From contig NZ_JAXHDF010000008.1 in assembly GCF_037071985.1 (NCBI RefSeq), positions 62,001-126,000 of the forward strand: DNA of 64,000 bases, written 5' to 3'. The notes under the pieces are model-generated. The model had not been told where the DNA came from. It saw nothing but the letters and a program-made list of their open reading frames with translations, and did no database searches. Positions 8,906-16,822 of this stretch are shown in pieces (within the stretch, counting starts at the first letter, position 1; every line of letters starts with the position of its first letter). The position numbers and the translations under genes are program-made. This DNA comes from Pseudogracilibacillus sp037071985. GTDB lineage: Bacteria; Bacillota; Bacilli; Bacillales; Amphibacillaceae.

Positions 8906-8954
8906 AATCACCACCTCATTATATGTATATGATAACGTCTAAAATAATTTTCAT

Positions 8955-8988
8955 AAAAAAAGAAACAGGCCCTTATATCCTGTTTCTT
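8955..8988 (-). terminator. Terminator after sigG
   Basis: Arms AGAAACAGG and CCTGTTTCT are followed by a T run on the minus strand, 20 nt after the sigG stop. It isolates the spoIIGA-sigE-sigG unit from the ylm cluster. Confidence 0.9.
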
Positions 8989-9008
8989 TCTTTTCATAAT
9001 TCTATATA

Positions 9009-9794
9009 TTATTCAAACATATCTACATTCATTTGTTCAATTGCCGCCTTCTCAAGCCGTGAAACCTGAGCTTGGGATATTCCAATTTCCTCTGCAACCT
9101 CCATCTGTGTCTTTCCTTGGAAAAATCGTTTGTTTAAAATAGATTTTTCTCTTTCATTTAATTGGTGCATTCCCTCTTTTAATGATAAGTGATCATCCCA
9201 TTTATCATCGGATTCAGTATCATCACTTATTTGATCCATAACATATATTGGATCACCACCATCATTATAAATAGGCTCAAATAAAGATACTGGATCCTGA
9301 ATTGCATCGATTGCGAATACGACATCTTCATGAGGTACACCCATTTCTTTTGCTATCTGAGCCGGAGTCGGTTCCTCCTGAGTTTTACTAATAAGTTTTT
9401 CCCTTACTTGTAATGCTTTATAAGCAGTATCACGTAACGATCTTGAAACTCTAATTGGGTTATTATCTCGTAAGTATCTTTTAATTTCTCCAATTATCAT
9501 TGGAACTGCATATGTTGAAAAACGAACATTATGTTTAAGATCAAAATTGTCGATCGATTTCATAAGCCCAATACATCCAACTTGAAATAGGTCATCTACG
9601 TTTTCACCACGATTATTAAATCGTTTAATAACGCTTAACACTAATCTTAAATTTCCATTTACTAGTGTTTCACGAGCTGTAGTAACATCTTCATTTCGCT
9701 GAATTTGCTTAAAGAGCTTCCGCATTTCTTCATTCTTTAAGACTGGAAGTTTAGATGTATCCACACCGCATATTTCTACCTTATGTCTTAGCAT
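9009..9794 (-). CDS. sigG: RNA polymerase sporulation factor Sigma-G
   Basis: This late forespore sigma factor drives SASP, germination and spoIVB genes. It has 261 residues: region 2 (DDLFQVGCIGLMKSIDNFDL), region 3, and region 4 with a helix-turn-helix near the C-terminus (TQMEVAEEIGISQAQVSRLE). The N-terminal segment VEICGVDTSKLPVL is typical of Sigma-G, where it helps restrict activity. A near-ideal Sigma-F/G promoter lies 40-70 nt upstream, so autoregulation is likely. SigE lies 150 nt upstream. Confidence 0.97.
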   Translation of the reverse strand: MLRHKVEICGVDTSKLPVLKNEEMRKLFKQIQRNEDVTTARETLVNGNLRLVLSVIKRFNNRGENVDDLFQVGCIGLMKSIDNFDLKHNVRFSTYAVPMIIGEIKRYLRDNNPIRVSRSLRDTAYKALQVREKLISKTQEEPTPAQIAKEMGVPHEDVVFAIDAIQDPVSLFEPIYNDGGDPIYVMDQISDDTESDDKWDDHLSLKEGMHQLNEREKSILNKRFFQGKTQMEVAEEIGISQAQVSRLEKAAIEQMNVDMFE

Positions 9795-9832
9795 TCTCTT
9801 TACCCTCCCGGTTTGTCATACTGCTCATGGTC

Positions 9833-9861
9833 AGTATCTCCGGAAGAGGTATTATTTATGC
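9833..9861 (-). promoter_or_regulatory. Sigma-F/Sigma-G promoter of sigG
   Basis: The minus strand reads GCATA (9857-9861), 15 nt of spacer, then GGAGATACT (9833-9841). These match the consensus GYATA and GGNNANANT at every fixed position, with accepted spacing. The site is 39 nt before the sigG start. In B. subtilis sigG is switched on by Sigma-F and then by itself. Confidence 0.8.
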
Positions 9862-9944
9862 AACACACTTTACCATTTATACTCCTGAAAAACGGACATA
9901 TTGCTGTCCTGTATAGTAATATCTCTCCACAAACTTTTTTACAT

Positions 9945-10658
9945 CTATACCATTTTCTTGAATTCTTTTTGCAATCTTTTTATAATCTTTTTTTCCAAAC
10001 GCGAAATATAGGATTGAGAGATCCCTAACATATCTGCAACATCTTTTTGTGTTTTTTCTTCTTTTCCAATAAGACCAAATCTTAATTCCATAATTCTTTT
10101 TTCTCTTACATTCAATGTAGATAATGCATTTACTAACAGTTGCTTATCGACCTTTGTTTCTAGACCTTTTGTAATGATATCTTCTTCTGTTCCTAGGACA
10201 TCAGATAATAATAATTCGTTTCCATCCCAATCTACGTTTAAAGGTTCATCAAAAGAAACCTCTGTTTTAATCCGATTATTTTTCCTTAAGTACATTAATA
10301 TTTCATTTTCAATACATCGAGAAGCATATGTTGCTAATTTTATTTTCTTATCGGGATCAAACGTATTTACTGCTTTAATTAATCCGATAGAACCAATGCT
10401 TATTAAATCTTCAATATTGATTCCTGTGTTTTCAAATTTACGAGCGATATAGACAACGAGGCGTAAATTGTGTTCAATTAGCGTTGCTCTGGCAACTTTA
10501 TCCCCTGTAGGTAATCGTTCGAGAAGATTCCTCTCCTCCTCCTTTTCTAAAGGAGCAGGAAGAACTGTCTTTCCACCAATATAATATATTTCGTCTTTTT
10601 TAATTCCTATTTTAATTAAAAAATTATTCCACCATACTCTTAAACGATATTTCCACAC
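9945..10658 (-). CDS. sigE: Pro-Sigma-E, mother-cell sporulation sigma factor
   Basis: This is the first mother-cell sigma factor, made as an inactive membrane-bound precursor. The 237-residue protein begins with a basic amphipathic pro-sequence (WKYRLRVWWNNFLIKIG). By alignment to B. subtilis, cleavage falls within DEIYYIGG, close to residues 25-26. Regions 2 and 4 are complete (IEDLISIGSIGLIKA; KDVADMLGISQSYISRLE). The start is GTG at 10658 with GGAG 8 nt before. The processing protease SpoIIGA is encoded immediately upstream. Confidence 0.97.
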   Translation of the reverse strand: MWKYRLRVWWNNFLIKIGIKKDEIYYIGGKTVLPAPLEKEEERNLLERLPTGDKVARATLIEHNLRLVVYIARKFENTGINIEDLISIGSIGLIKAVNTFDPDKKIKLATYASRCIENEILMYLRKNNRIKTEVSFDEPLNVDWDGNELLLSDVLGTEEDIITKGLETKVDKQLLVNALSTLNVREKRIMELRFGLIGKEEKTQKDVADMLGISQSYISRLEKKIIKRLQKEFKKMV

Positions 10659-10681
10659 TGCTAATTCTCCTTCTCATATTA

Positions 10682-11605
10682 TTATGCACTTTTTATCGCA
10701 TGTAAATGAATGATTTGCGGATGCAAAAGACAATGATAATGTTGATCGGCAGTTAAATTCCCTAGCTGAATACCGATTAGAACATTATTTGTTTCAATTA
10801 TATTTTCTTCATAGAATATAGTTAGTTTGTCCGGTCGTATTGTATATAGAAAATCATTACTTCCTCCCACTCCTTGGAAAGGAACAATGGAAATTCGGCT
10901 TTTTACAACACTTGGTATTGTTGAAATGTCGTTATTAACAATGGCGTTTCTCAACATCATCCAATCCTCTTCATTGAAAAATTTTCTTATGAAGGGTTCA
11001 TCACTAACAACGACAGGTCGATTTGACAATGGATCAACTAAGTGATTGCCGCTATCGATATATCCAATCGTTTGGTGCAATTGATTGTTAAACGAAAGTA
11101 CACATTTATACATTTGATCGTATTTAATTTTATCTTTAACATGCCTGTCCATGCGATTTTTCGTAAATAACCAAACAATCGGAAAACCGATAATAATGAG
11201 AAGCAAGCTCACTTGGTCTCCATATATATTTCTAACATTTAATAAGAAATTAGTTGTTTGACTGCCAGTAATATCTTGGACAAGATAATGTAAACCGAAT
11301 AAACCACCTCCAACTGTAAAAGAAATGAAATAAAATAAAAATAATTGCTTAAGTGACTGTTGCACCCCTCTATACCCAAACGTACAGATAATAATAAAGA
11401 TTGAATATAAAGCTTTTCCTAAAAATGAATTAAAAAAAGATTGTGGAAAATAAATAAGGATTGGAACGAGTAAAGTAGCGATAATTGTTCCTAATAGTAA
11501 GCGATAGATAGTGAGTTGAACTCTCGCCAAGTATTTCGTTAATAATAAAATCATTACGTTAAAGAGTAAATTGAGGAGTATAATTAGATCTAAATAGATA
11601 ATCAA
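10682..11605 (-). CDS. spoIIGA: SpoIIGA, aspartic protease that activates Sigma-E
   Basis: SpoIIGA is a septal membrane protease that cleaves pro-Sigma-E on a forespore signal. It has five hydrophobic segments in residues 1-150, then a soluble protease domain with the catalytic motif IDSGN (D184). The TTG start at 11605 is chosen: it aligns with the B. subtilis N-terminus (IIYLDLIILLN), gives 307 residues, and has GGAAGG nearby. The frame is open to 11719, but that part overlaps a promoter with 0A-box-like sites. It is co-transcribed with sigE. Confidence 0.93.
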   Translation of the reverse strand: MIIYLDLIILLNLLFNVMILLLTKYLARVQLTIYRLLLGTIIATLLVPILIYFPQSFFNSFLGKALYSIFIIICTFGYRGVQQSLKQLFLFYFISFTVGGGLFGLHYLVQDITGSQTTNFLLNVRNIYGDQVSLLLIIIGFPIVWLFTKNRMDRHVKDKIKYDQMYKCVLSFNNQLHQTIGYIDSGNHLVDPLSNRPVVVSDEPFIRKFFNEEDWMMLRNAIVNNDISTIPSVVKSRISIVPFQGVGGSNDFLYTIRPDKLTIFYEENIIETNNVLIGIQLGNLTADQHYHCLLHPQIIHLHAIKSA

Positions 11606-11653
11606 TTGACTCTGTCCTTCCAGACATTCTCTAACTTCCCTTTTGTAATTAAT

Positions 11654-11740
11654 AGTATAGTAGAGTATATAAAAAAAGGATGTCACATCTTGTACGTAAG
11701 GAGGTATTTTTTCCTCCAACTTATAAGAAATTTTGTCAAA
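11654..11740 (-). promoter_or_regulatory. Candidate Spo0A-activated spoIIG promoter
   Basis: On the minus strand GTGACA (11681-11686) and TATACT (11654-11659) are separated by 21 nt. The B. subtilis spoIIG promoter has an unusual 22-nt spacer. A 0A-box-like TGTCAAA (plus strand, 11734-11740; 6 of 7 to TGTCGAA) is centred about 90 nt before the expected start of transcription. A weaker one (TGTCACA, 11681-11687) overlaps the -35. Both positions parallel known Spo0A sites. Confidence 0.55.
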
Positions 11741-12214
11741 AAAACTTGGGGAGTTTGATCAAAGTAGATTAAATATAGGTGTCCAACCTATCATTTAAAT
11801 GATAATTTTAACCATTACCAGATAAATAAAAAGGTTTCAATTCAATTGTTGTGGTAAAAATGAAAATGATTATCCCTAATTATAGAATCTTTTATTAATC
11901 GTAAGAATCCATTCATTTTCTGGGGAAAACTTCAGCAAGAACAGCGCAAAACAATAAAGCCCCCCCGAGAGCGAAAATAACGAAGTTCGACTAAAAACGA
12001 TTGTAACGGATAATGTTGACATACTCCTTGCCCAGGGTATGGAGGCTAAATTTGTTCTCGAGGAAACCGCTCATTTGGAAAGGAGAGCATAGGGCCATTA
12101 GGAAATCATAAATATAGAAGAATATAGAAAGACATTTTACCTTTTCTGTAACTGATCTTACTAATTCTATTATTTGCCGTTAAAATCTTTCGCCGACAAG
12201 ATAGGACAAAGAAT
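11741..12214. other. Gene-free gap between ftsZ and spoIIGA
   Basis: B. subtilis carries the bpr protease gene here; this window has none. No frame with a start and ribosome-binding site stands out. A short plus-strand frame ending near 12092 reads TDNVDILLAQGMEAKFV and looks protein-like, but it lacks an upstream start and is probably chance or decayed. The ftsZ terminator closes the gap. Confidence 0.5.
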
Positions 12215-12249
12215 GAAAAAACCAAGCATGATAAACATGCTTGGTTTTA
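12215..12249 (-). terminator. Terminator after ftsZ
   Basis: A 12-13 bp stem (AAAACCAAGCATG with CATGCTTGGTTTT) with a five-base loop and a T run on the minus strand lies right at the ftsZ stop. It marks the end of the dcw cluster. Confidence 0.92.
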
Positions 12250-12253
12250 CTAT

Positions 12254-13390
12254 TTATTTATTTCGATTACGATTTCTTAAAAATGTTGGTATATCTAAAG
12301 TTTCTTCATCATGTTGGTGATAAGCCTCTTCTTGCTTTGGCTCTCTTTCCCTCGGTTCATTTGTACGAGTTGCTGCTGCCTGTTGTTGGTAAGCTGAGGT
12401 ACGAGCTTGAGCTTGTTTTCTCGGCTGTTGTTTTTTCGTTTCATCAAAGCCTGTAGCTATAACTGTAACAATTACCTCTTCTTTTAAATTTTCATTAATA
12501 ACATTCCCAAAAATCACATTAACCTCATCATCTGCTGCGGAAGTAACGAGATCGGCCGCTTCCTGTACCTCAAAGAGGCTAAGACTAGGACCACCAGAAA
12601 TGTTCATTAGAACACCTTGTGCCCCATCGATTGATGTTTCTAATAAAGGAGAAGATATAGCTTTTTTCGCTGCTTCAACAGCACGATTTTCTCCTGTTGC
12701 CACACCAATTCCCATCAATGCCGATCCTTTATCATACATAATTGTTTTCACATCGGCGAAATCAACGTTAATAAGTCCAGGTTTTGCGATCAGATCTGAA
12801 ATTCCTTGCACCCCTTGGCGAAGTACATTGTCTGCTTCTCTAAATGCTTCTAACATTGGTGTGTTTTTATCGACTATTTCTAATAGACGGTCATTTGGAA
12901 TAACAATTAACGTATCCACAGCTTCTTTTAATGCATCTATGCCTGCTTTTGCTTGTTTCTGCCTTCTTATTCCTTCAAAAGAAAATGGTCGTGTAACAAC
13001 ACCTACTGTTAATGCACCTAAATCTTTAGCGATCTGAGCGATCACAGGTGCAGCACCAGTACCGGTTCCTCCACCTTTTCCAGCAGTTACAAAAATCATA
13101 TCTGCACCTTGAAGTACTTCTTCAATTTGCTCTCTGCTCTCCTCAGCCGCTTTTTTTCCTACTTCAGGATTTGCTCCGGCTCCAAGACCTCTTGTTAATT
13201 TTTCACCAATTTGTAATTTTATTTCTGCTTTTGATAGATTCAATGCTTGGGCATCCGTGTTAACTGCAATAAATTCGACACCTTCTACCCCATGATCGAT
13301 CATGCGATTGACAGCATTATTTCCACCACCACCAACACCGATAACTTTAATTGTAGCAAGTTGGTCCGTATTCGTATCAAATTCTAACAT
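12254..13390 (-). CDS. ftsZ: FtsZ, tubulin-like division GTPase
   Basis: FtsZ polymerises into the Z-ring at midcell and at polar sporulation septa. It has 378 residues with the tubulin signature GGGTGTG at 106-112, the T7 synergy-loop motif NVDFADVKTIM, a variable Gln/Arg-rich linker, and the conserved C-terminal peptide DIPTFLRNRNR, which binds FtsA, SepF and other partners. The ATG at 13390 follows AGGAGG; eight further in-frame codons upstream are leader. FtsA lies 69 nt upstream. Confidence 0.97.
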   Translation of the reverse strand: MLEFDTNTDQLATIKVIGVGGGGNNAVNRMIDHGVEGVEFIAVNTDAQALNLSKAEIKLQIGEKLTRGLGAGANPEVGKKAAEESREQIEEVLQGADMIFVTAGKGGGTGTGAAPVIAQIAKDLGALTVGVVTRPFSFEGIRRQKQAKAGIDALKEAVDTLIVIPNDRLLEIVDKNTPMLEAFREADNVLRQGVQGISDLIAKPGLINVDFADVKTIMYDKGSALMGIGVATGENRAVEAAKKAISSPLLETSIDGAQGVLMNISGGPSLSLFEVQEAADLVTSAADDEVNVIFGNVINENLKEEVIVTVIATGFDETKKQQPRKQAQARTSAYQQQAAATRTNEPREREPKQEEAYHQHDEETLDIPTFLRNRNRNK

Positions 13391-13459
13391 GGTTAGTCCT
13401 CCTATGTAAATCACTAGTTATGGAAGCGATTATTAATTGTTTTTTATCTGTTATATACG

Positions 13460-14734
13460 TTATTCGAAGAATGATTTAAAGAAATTAGCTACTTTTGATT
13501 GCTTTGAATCTTCCTCTACTGACTGCTGTTGGTTCGTAGTTTTCCGATGTGTACTAGACGGCTGTTGGTTAACGATTAATGAAGGATATAAATCCTTCCC
13601 TTGAATTTTTGCATTACGATGTGCAAATTGAATCGTCCCTACACCTACAGTATATTGTGGCTCTCTAACCCCAATATAATCTGGTATAGCAATTCTAGCA
13701 TTTGCTTTAAAGACGTCTTGGGCTAACTCTAGTACTCCTTGCATTTTCACTGTACCACCAGTCAGTACGTAGCCTCCACGTAAATCATGGAACCCCATTC
13801 TTCTAATTTCTTTTTCTGAAAGCTCAAAAATTTCTTCAAGTCTTGCTTCAATCATATCAGAAATTTGTAATTGATTGTATACTTCTTTATGATTACTTCC
13901 AATTATTGTAGCTTCAAACGTTTCATCCTGTAGTGCAGTATCAAAATAAGCATGTCCATATGTAATTTTTATATTTTCTGCTTCTTCTGTTGTTGTTCGA
14001 AGACCAATAGATAAATCTTTTGTTATGTTGTCTCCCCCAAGAGGAATAACGGATGTTGTAACTAGATGGTCATTTTGGAAAATAGAGATCGTTGTACAAC
14101 CTCCACCGATATCAATTAAAGCAACTCCTAAATTTCTTTCATCTTTTGACAAAGCAATGGAACCGGCAGCGATCGGCTGTAAACAAATGTCTGTAATATT
14201 TAAGTTAGCCCTTTCTACGCATTTTAAAATATTATGTAAAACAGTTTTAGAACAAGTTATAATTGTCCCTTCCATTTCCAAGCGGACACCAATCATACCG
14301 CGTGGATCTGTAATCTCATCCAAACCATCTACAATAAATTGGCGTGGAATTACATCAATAATTTCTTTCTCTGGAGGAATAGAAATAACTTGGGCACCGT
14401 CAATGACTCGAGTAACATCTTCTTCGCCAATTTCACGGTTTTCACTTTGAACCGCCACAACACCGTGACAAGAATGAAGTTCAACATGATTACCGTTAAC
14501 AGCGACAATCACTCGGTCAATACTCATATCGACCATATGTTCAGCCTGCTCAATGGCATTTTTAATCGAATGAACCGTTTCGTCTATATCAACGATTGCT
14601 CCTTTTCTCATCCCTTGAGACTTTGCGGTACCTACACCAATAATATTTAATGAATCTTTTAATACTTCTCCAATGATCACTTTTATTTCCGATGTTCCAA
14701 TGTCTAAGCTGACTAACACTTCTCCATTACTCAA
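13460..14734 (-). CDS. ftsA: FtsA, actin-like Z-ring membrane anchor
   Basis: FtsA is an actin-family ATPase that links FtsZ to the membrane and recruits the later divisome. It has 424 residues, with the phosphate-1 motif SLDIGTSEIKV at the N-terminus, the phosphate-2 motif ALIDIGGGCTTI mid-protein, and a C-terminal amphipathic helix (VANFFKSFFE) for membrane binding. The start is TTG at 14734, with GGAGG 8 nt before. A Sigma-H-like promoter lies 30-60 nt upstream inside the divIB end. Confidence 0.96.
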   Translation of the reverse strand: MSNGEVLVSLDIGTSEIKVIIGEVLKDSLNIIGVGTAKSQGMRKGAIVDIDETVHSIKNAIEQAEHMVDMSIDRVIVAVNGNHVELHSCHGVVAVQSENREIGEEDVTRVIDGAQVISIPPEKEIIDVIPRQFIVDGLDEITDPRGMIGVRLEMEGTIITCSKTVLHNILKCVERANLNITDICLQPIAAGSIALSKDERNLGVALIDIGGGCTTISIFQNDHLVTTSVIPLGGDNITKDLSIGLRTTTEEAENIKITYGHAYFDTALQDETFEATIIGSNHKEVYNQLQISDMIEARLEEIFELSEKEIRRMGFHDLRGGYVLTGGTVKMQGVLELAQDVFKANARIAIPDYIGVREPQYTVGVGTIQFAHRNAKIQGKDLYPSLIVNQQPSSTHRKTTNQQQSVEEDSKQSKVANFFKSFFE

Positions 14735-14763
14735 TTAAGGCACCTCCACTATCAACAAATCAA

Positions 14764-14793
14764 TTATTCTATTTTTTCAAAGTAGGCTCCTAC
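14764..14793 (-). promoter_or_regulatory. Candidate Sigma-H promoter of ftsA-ftsZ
   Basis: On the minus strand GTAGGAGCC (14785-14793) is followed after 12 nt by ATAGAATAA (14764-14772). The -10 fits the Sigma-H consensus RnnGAATww fully. The -35 keeps the AGGA core but lacks the A/T tail. B. subtilis has a Sigma-H promoter at the same place, used for sporulation septation. Confidence 0.45.
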
Positions 14794-15507
14794 ACCCATA
14801 TGTACAATTCCTTTTTCTTTAGGATCAAGTTGTGAAACAATCGATGGATAAGCCGCCATTTTACTTGCAAAATTTCTGATTGTAGCGTCAACCATAAATC
14901 CATCATTCATAAATAACATAATTTTATATTTGTTTTTGTCAGTTGGCTCCCAAGAAATCTCTGAAATTAAATCAAAAATATCAGGAGGAAGCTTACTTAA
15001 TTCTGATACCATCCTTTGCAAATACTGTTCATCGTTAAAATTGTTAAGCAAAGGCCCATCACCTATATTATTCAAATTACTTGTTGTTATTATCATACCA
15101 TTTTCCAAAACAGGATGAAATTCTAAATCTGATTTAATATAGCCAACTATGTTATATTCTTTGATTTTCAATTGAACCGTCTGTGGCAGCTTTCTCTCCA
15201 CCTCGACCGTTTCAATTATTGGATGACTTTCCATTGAATCTATAATAGATTGCTTATTCATAACCCAAATATTTGAACTTGTTGTTAAACCACTTAGTTT
15301 TACAACATCCTCCTTTTTAATTACATCATTTCCATTTACTTCAATATTTTTGATATAACTTAATGGCGATTGTAAATAAATAATTATGGAGATTAACAAG
15401 AAAAAAATAGAAAGATAAAAAAGTAGCCTTCTGTTTGCCTTCTTTTTTCTTGCTTCTTTTAATTTAGGAATACGATCTTCTATGGAAACAATCTTCTTTT
15501 TTTCCAT
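14764..15507 (-). CDS. divIB: DivIB (FtsQ), divisome membrane protein
   Basis: This bitopic divisome protein has a short basic cytoplasmic tail (residues 1-26), one membrane segment (about 27-46), then an extracellular POTRA domain (IKNIEVNGNDVIKKEDV) and a beta domain, 247 residues in all. It stabilises FtsL and DivIC and regulates septal peptidoglycan synthesis. In B. subtilis murG and murB precede it; here spoVE does, and divIB seems to have its own promoter at 15580-15588. FtsA follows after 29 nt. Confidence 0.93.
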   Translation of the reverse strand: MEKKKIVSIEDRIPKLKEARKKKANRRLLFYLSIFFLLISIIIYLQSPLSYIKNIEVNGNDVIKKEDVVKLSGLTTSSNIWVMNKQSIIDSMESHPIIETVEVERKLPQTVQLKIKEYNIVGYIKSDLEFHPVLENGMIITTSNLNNIGDGPLLNNFNDEQYLQRMVSELSKLPPDIFDLISEISWEPTDKNKYKIMLFMNDGFMVDATIRNFASKMAAYPSIVSQLDPKEKGIVHMGVGAYFEKIE

Positions 15508-15579
15508 TTTATATCTTCCTTTATAAATTTTACATACCTGTTAGGAGTTTTAGATTAGATAAATATAGATAATACATGA

Positions 15580-15588
15580 ATTATATCA
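15580..15588 (-). promoter_or_regulatory. Extended -10 promoter upstream of divIB
   Basis: The minus strand reads TGATATAAT, an extended -10 of the Sigma-A type (TGnTATAAT), in the 128-nt gap between spoVE and divIB and 73 nt before the divIB start. The -35 region is poor. It would give divIB-ftsA-ftsZ a promoter of their own. Confidence 0.45.
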
Positions 15589-15635
15589 TATTTCATATCA
15601 AAACATATACTAGAGTCACATAATGTAATTAAATT

Positions 15636-16748
15636 TTAATTTTTCGTATATCTACTAATATTTAATAAAATACCAACTGAACATAATGTTAATGTGAGGG
15701 AAGAACCACCATAGCTTAAAAATGGTAATGTTATACCCGTAACAGGGATCAGTCCAATAACAACACTAACATTTATCATCACTTGAATCGTAATCATCGT
15801 GATAATACCAAATGCTACAAATCGTCCAAAAGAATCATATGCTCCCAAAGCGACGGAAATGCCTCGCCAACAAAGTAATAAAAATAATAACATGACTATC
15901 ATTGCACCAATAAAACCAAACTCTTCTCCTATAATAGCAAAAATAAAGTCAGTTTGAGGTTCTGGAAGGTAAAAATACTTCTGTAAACTGTTTCCAAATC
16001 CTACACCCATTAATTTCCCAGGCCCAATCGCATATAATGATTGAATAATTTGAAATCCATCTCCTAATGGATCTTCCCATGGATTAAGATAGGCAGTGAT
16101 TCTACTAATTCGGTAAGGTGCCGATATAATCAATAATGTAAATCCTACCAAACCGAATATTGCCAAATATACAAAATAAGTAATTCTTGAACCCGCGATA
16201 AAAATCATTAACACACATGTTCCAACTAAAACTACGCCTGTTCCGAAATCAGGTTGTAACATAATAATCGCAAAAACGATAAAAATAAATGTAATTGGTA
16301 AAAAGAAACCTCTGCAAAAAGAGGTAATATGTTTTTGATGTAATGTTAAGTAACTAGCTAAATACAAAATAAGACCAAGTTTCATAAACTCAGAAGGTTG
16401 GATACTAAAAGCTCCAATACCAATCCAGCTCTGTGCTCCTCCCCTTACTATTCCAATTCCCGGAATTAAAACGAGTAATAGTAATGCAGAACAAATTAAC
16501 AAAATTACTTTTACATATTTTTGCCAGAATTGATAAGGAATGAAAGTAACAATAATCATCCCTACAACACCTACACCTGCAAATAAAAGTTGTCTTTTAA
16601 CGAAGAAAAAAGGATCATTATATTTATATTCGGCCCACACATGTGAAGCGCTATACACCATAATAAGTCCTGTAATTAACAGAATTAAAACAGTCATAAG
16701 TAATGTAAGATCCGGTAATCTATTATGGGTTGTAAGTAATTTATACAA
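15636..16748 (-). CDS. spoVE: SpoVE, SEDS peptidoglycan glycosyltransferase of spore cortex
   Basis: SpoVE is a SEDS-family polymerase with about ten membrane spans that works with SpoVD to make spore cortex. Of its 370 residues, the stretches GLIMVYSASHVWAEYKY, GAFSIQPSEFMKLG and LPEPQTDFIFAIIGEE are very close to B. subtilis SpoVE. The start is TTG at 16748: this matches the known N-terminus, and AGGGGG lies 7 nt before. That ribosome-binding site is also the 3' arm of a terminator-like hairpin (16749-16778). MurG, usually the next gene, is absent; divIB follows. Confidence 0.93.
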   Translation of the reverse strand: MYKLLTTHNRLPDLTLLMTVLILLITGLIMVYSASHVWAEYKYNDPFFFVKRQLLFAGVGVVGMIIVTFIPYQFWQKYVKVILLICSALLLLVLIPGIGIVRGGAQSWIGIGAFSIQPSEFMKLGLILYLASYLTLHQKHITSFCRGFFLPITFIFIVFAIIMLQPDFGTGVVLVGTCVLMIFIAGSRITYFVYLAIFGLVGFTLLIISAPYRISRITAYLNPWEDPLGDGFQIIQSLYAIGPGKLMGVGFGNSLQKYFYLPEPQTDFIFAIIGEEFGFIGAMIVMLLFLLLCWRGISVALGAYDSFGRFVAFGIITMITIQVMINVSVVIGLIPVTGITLPFLSYGGSSLTLTLCSVGILLNISRYTKN

Positions 16749-16778
16749 GAAAAAACCCCCTAAAGTTAAAATAGGGGG
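16749..16778 (-). terminator. Terminator-like hairpin that contains the spoVE ribosome-binding site
   Basis: Minus-strand arms CCCCCTA and TAGGGGG, with a 9-nt loop, are followed by six T and C, then the TTG start of spoVE. The 3' arm holds AGGGGG at ideal spacing (7 nt) from the start codon. The structure could end transcription from murD, hide the ribosome-binding site, or both. Confidence 0.8.
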
Positions 16779-16822
16779 ATTGCATACAATCAGATTATTT
16801 ATGAAGAAATAGAGTTGTCCCC

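Noticed and set aside
11606..11719. Longer SpoIIGA starting at 11719
   Set aside because: The stretch overlaps the promoter and 0A-like sites, and known SpoIIGA begins at the residue encoded at 11605.
11955..12092. Plus-strand frame ending in MEAKFVLEETAHLERRA
   Set aside because: It looks protein-like but has a stop just upstream, no start with a ribosome-binding site, and no family I can name.
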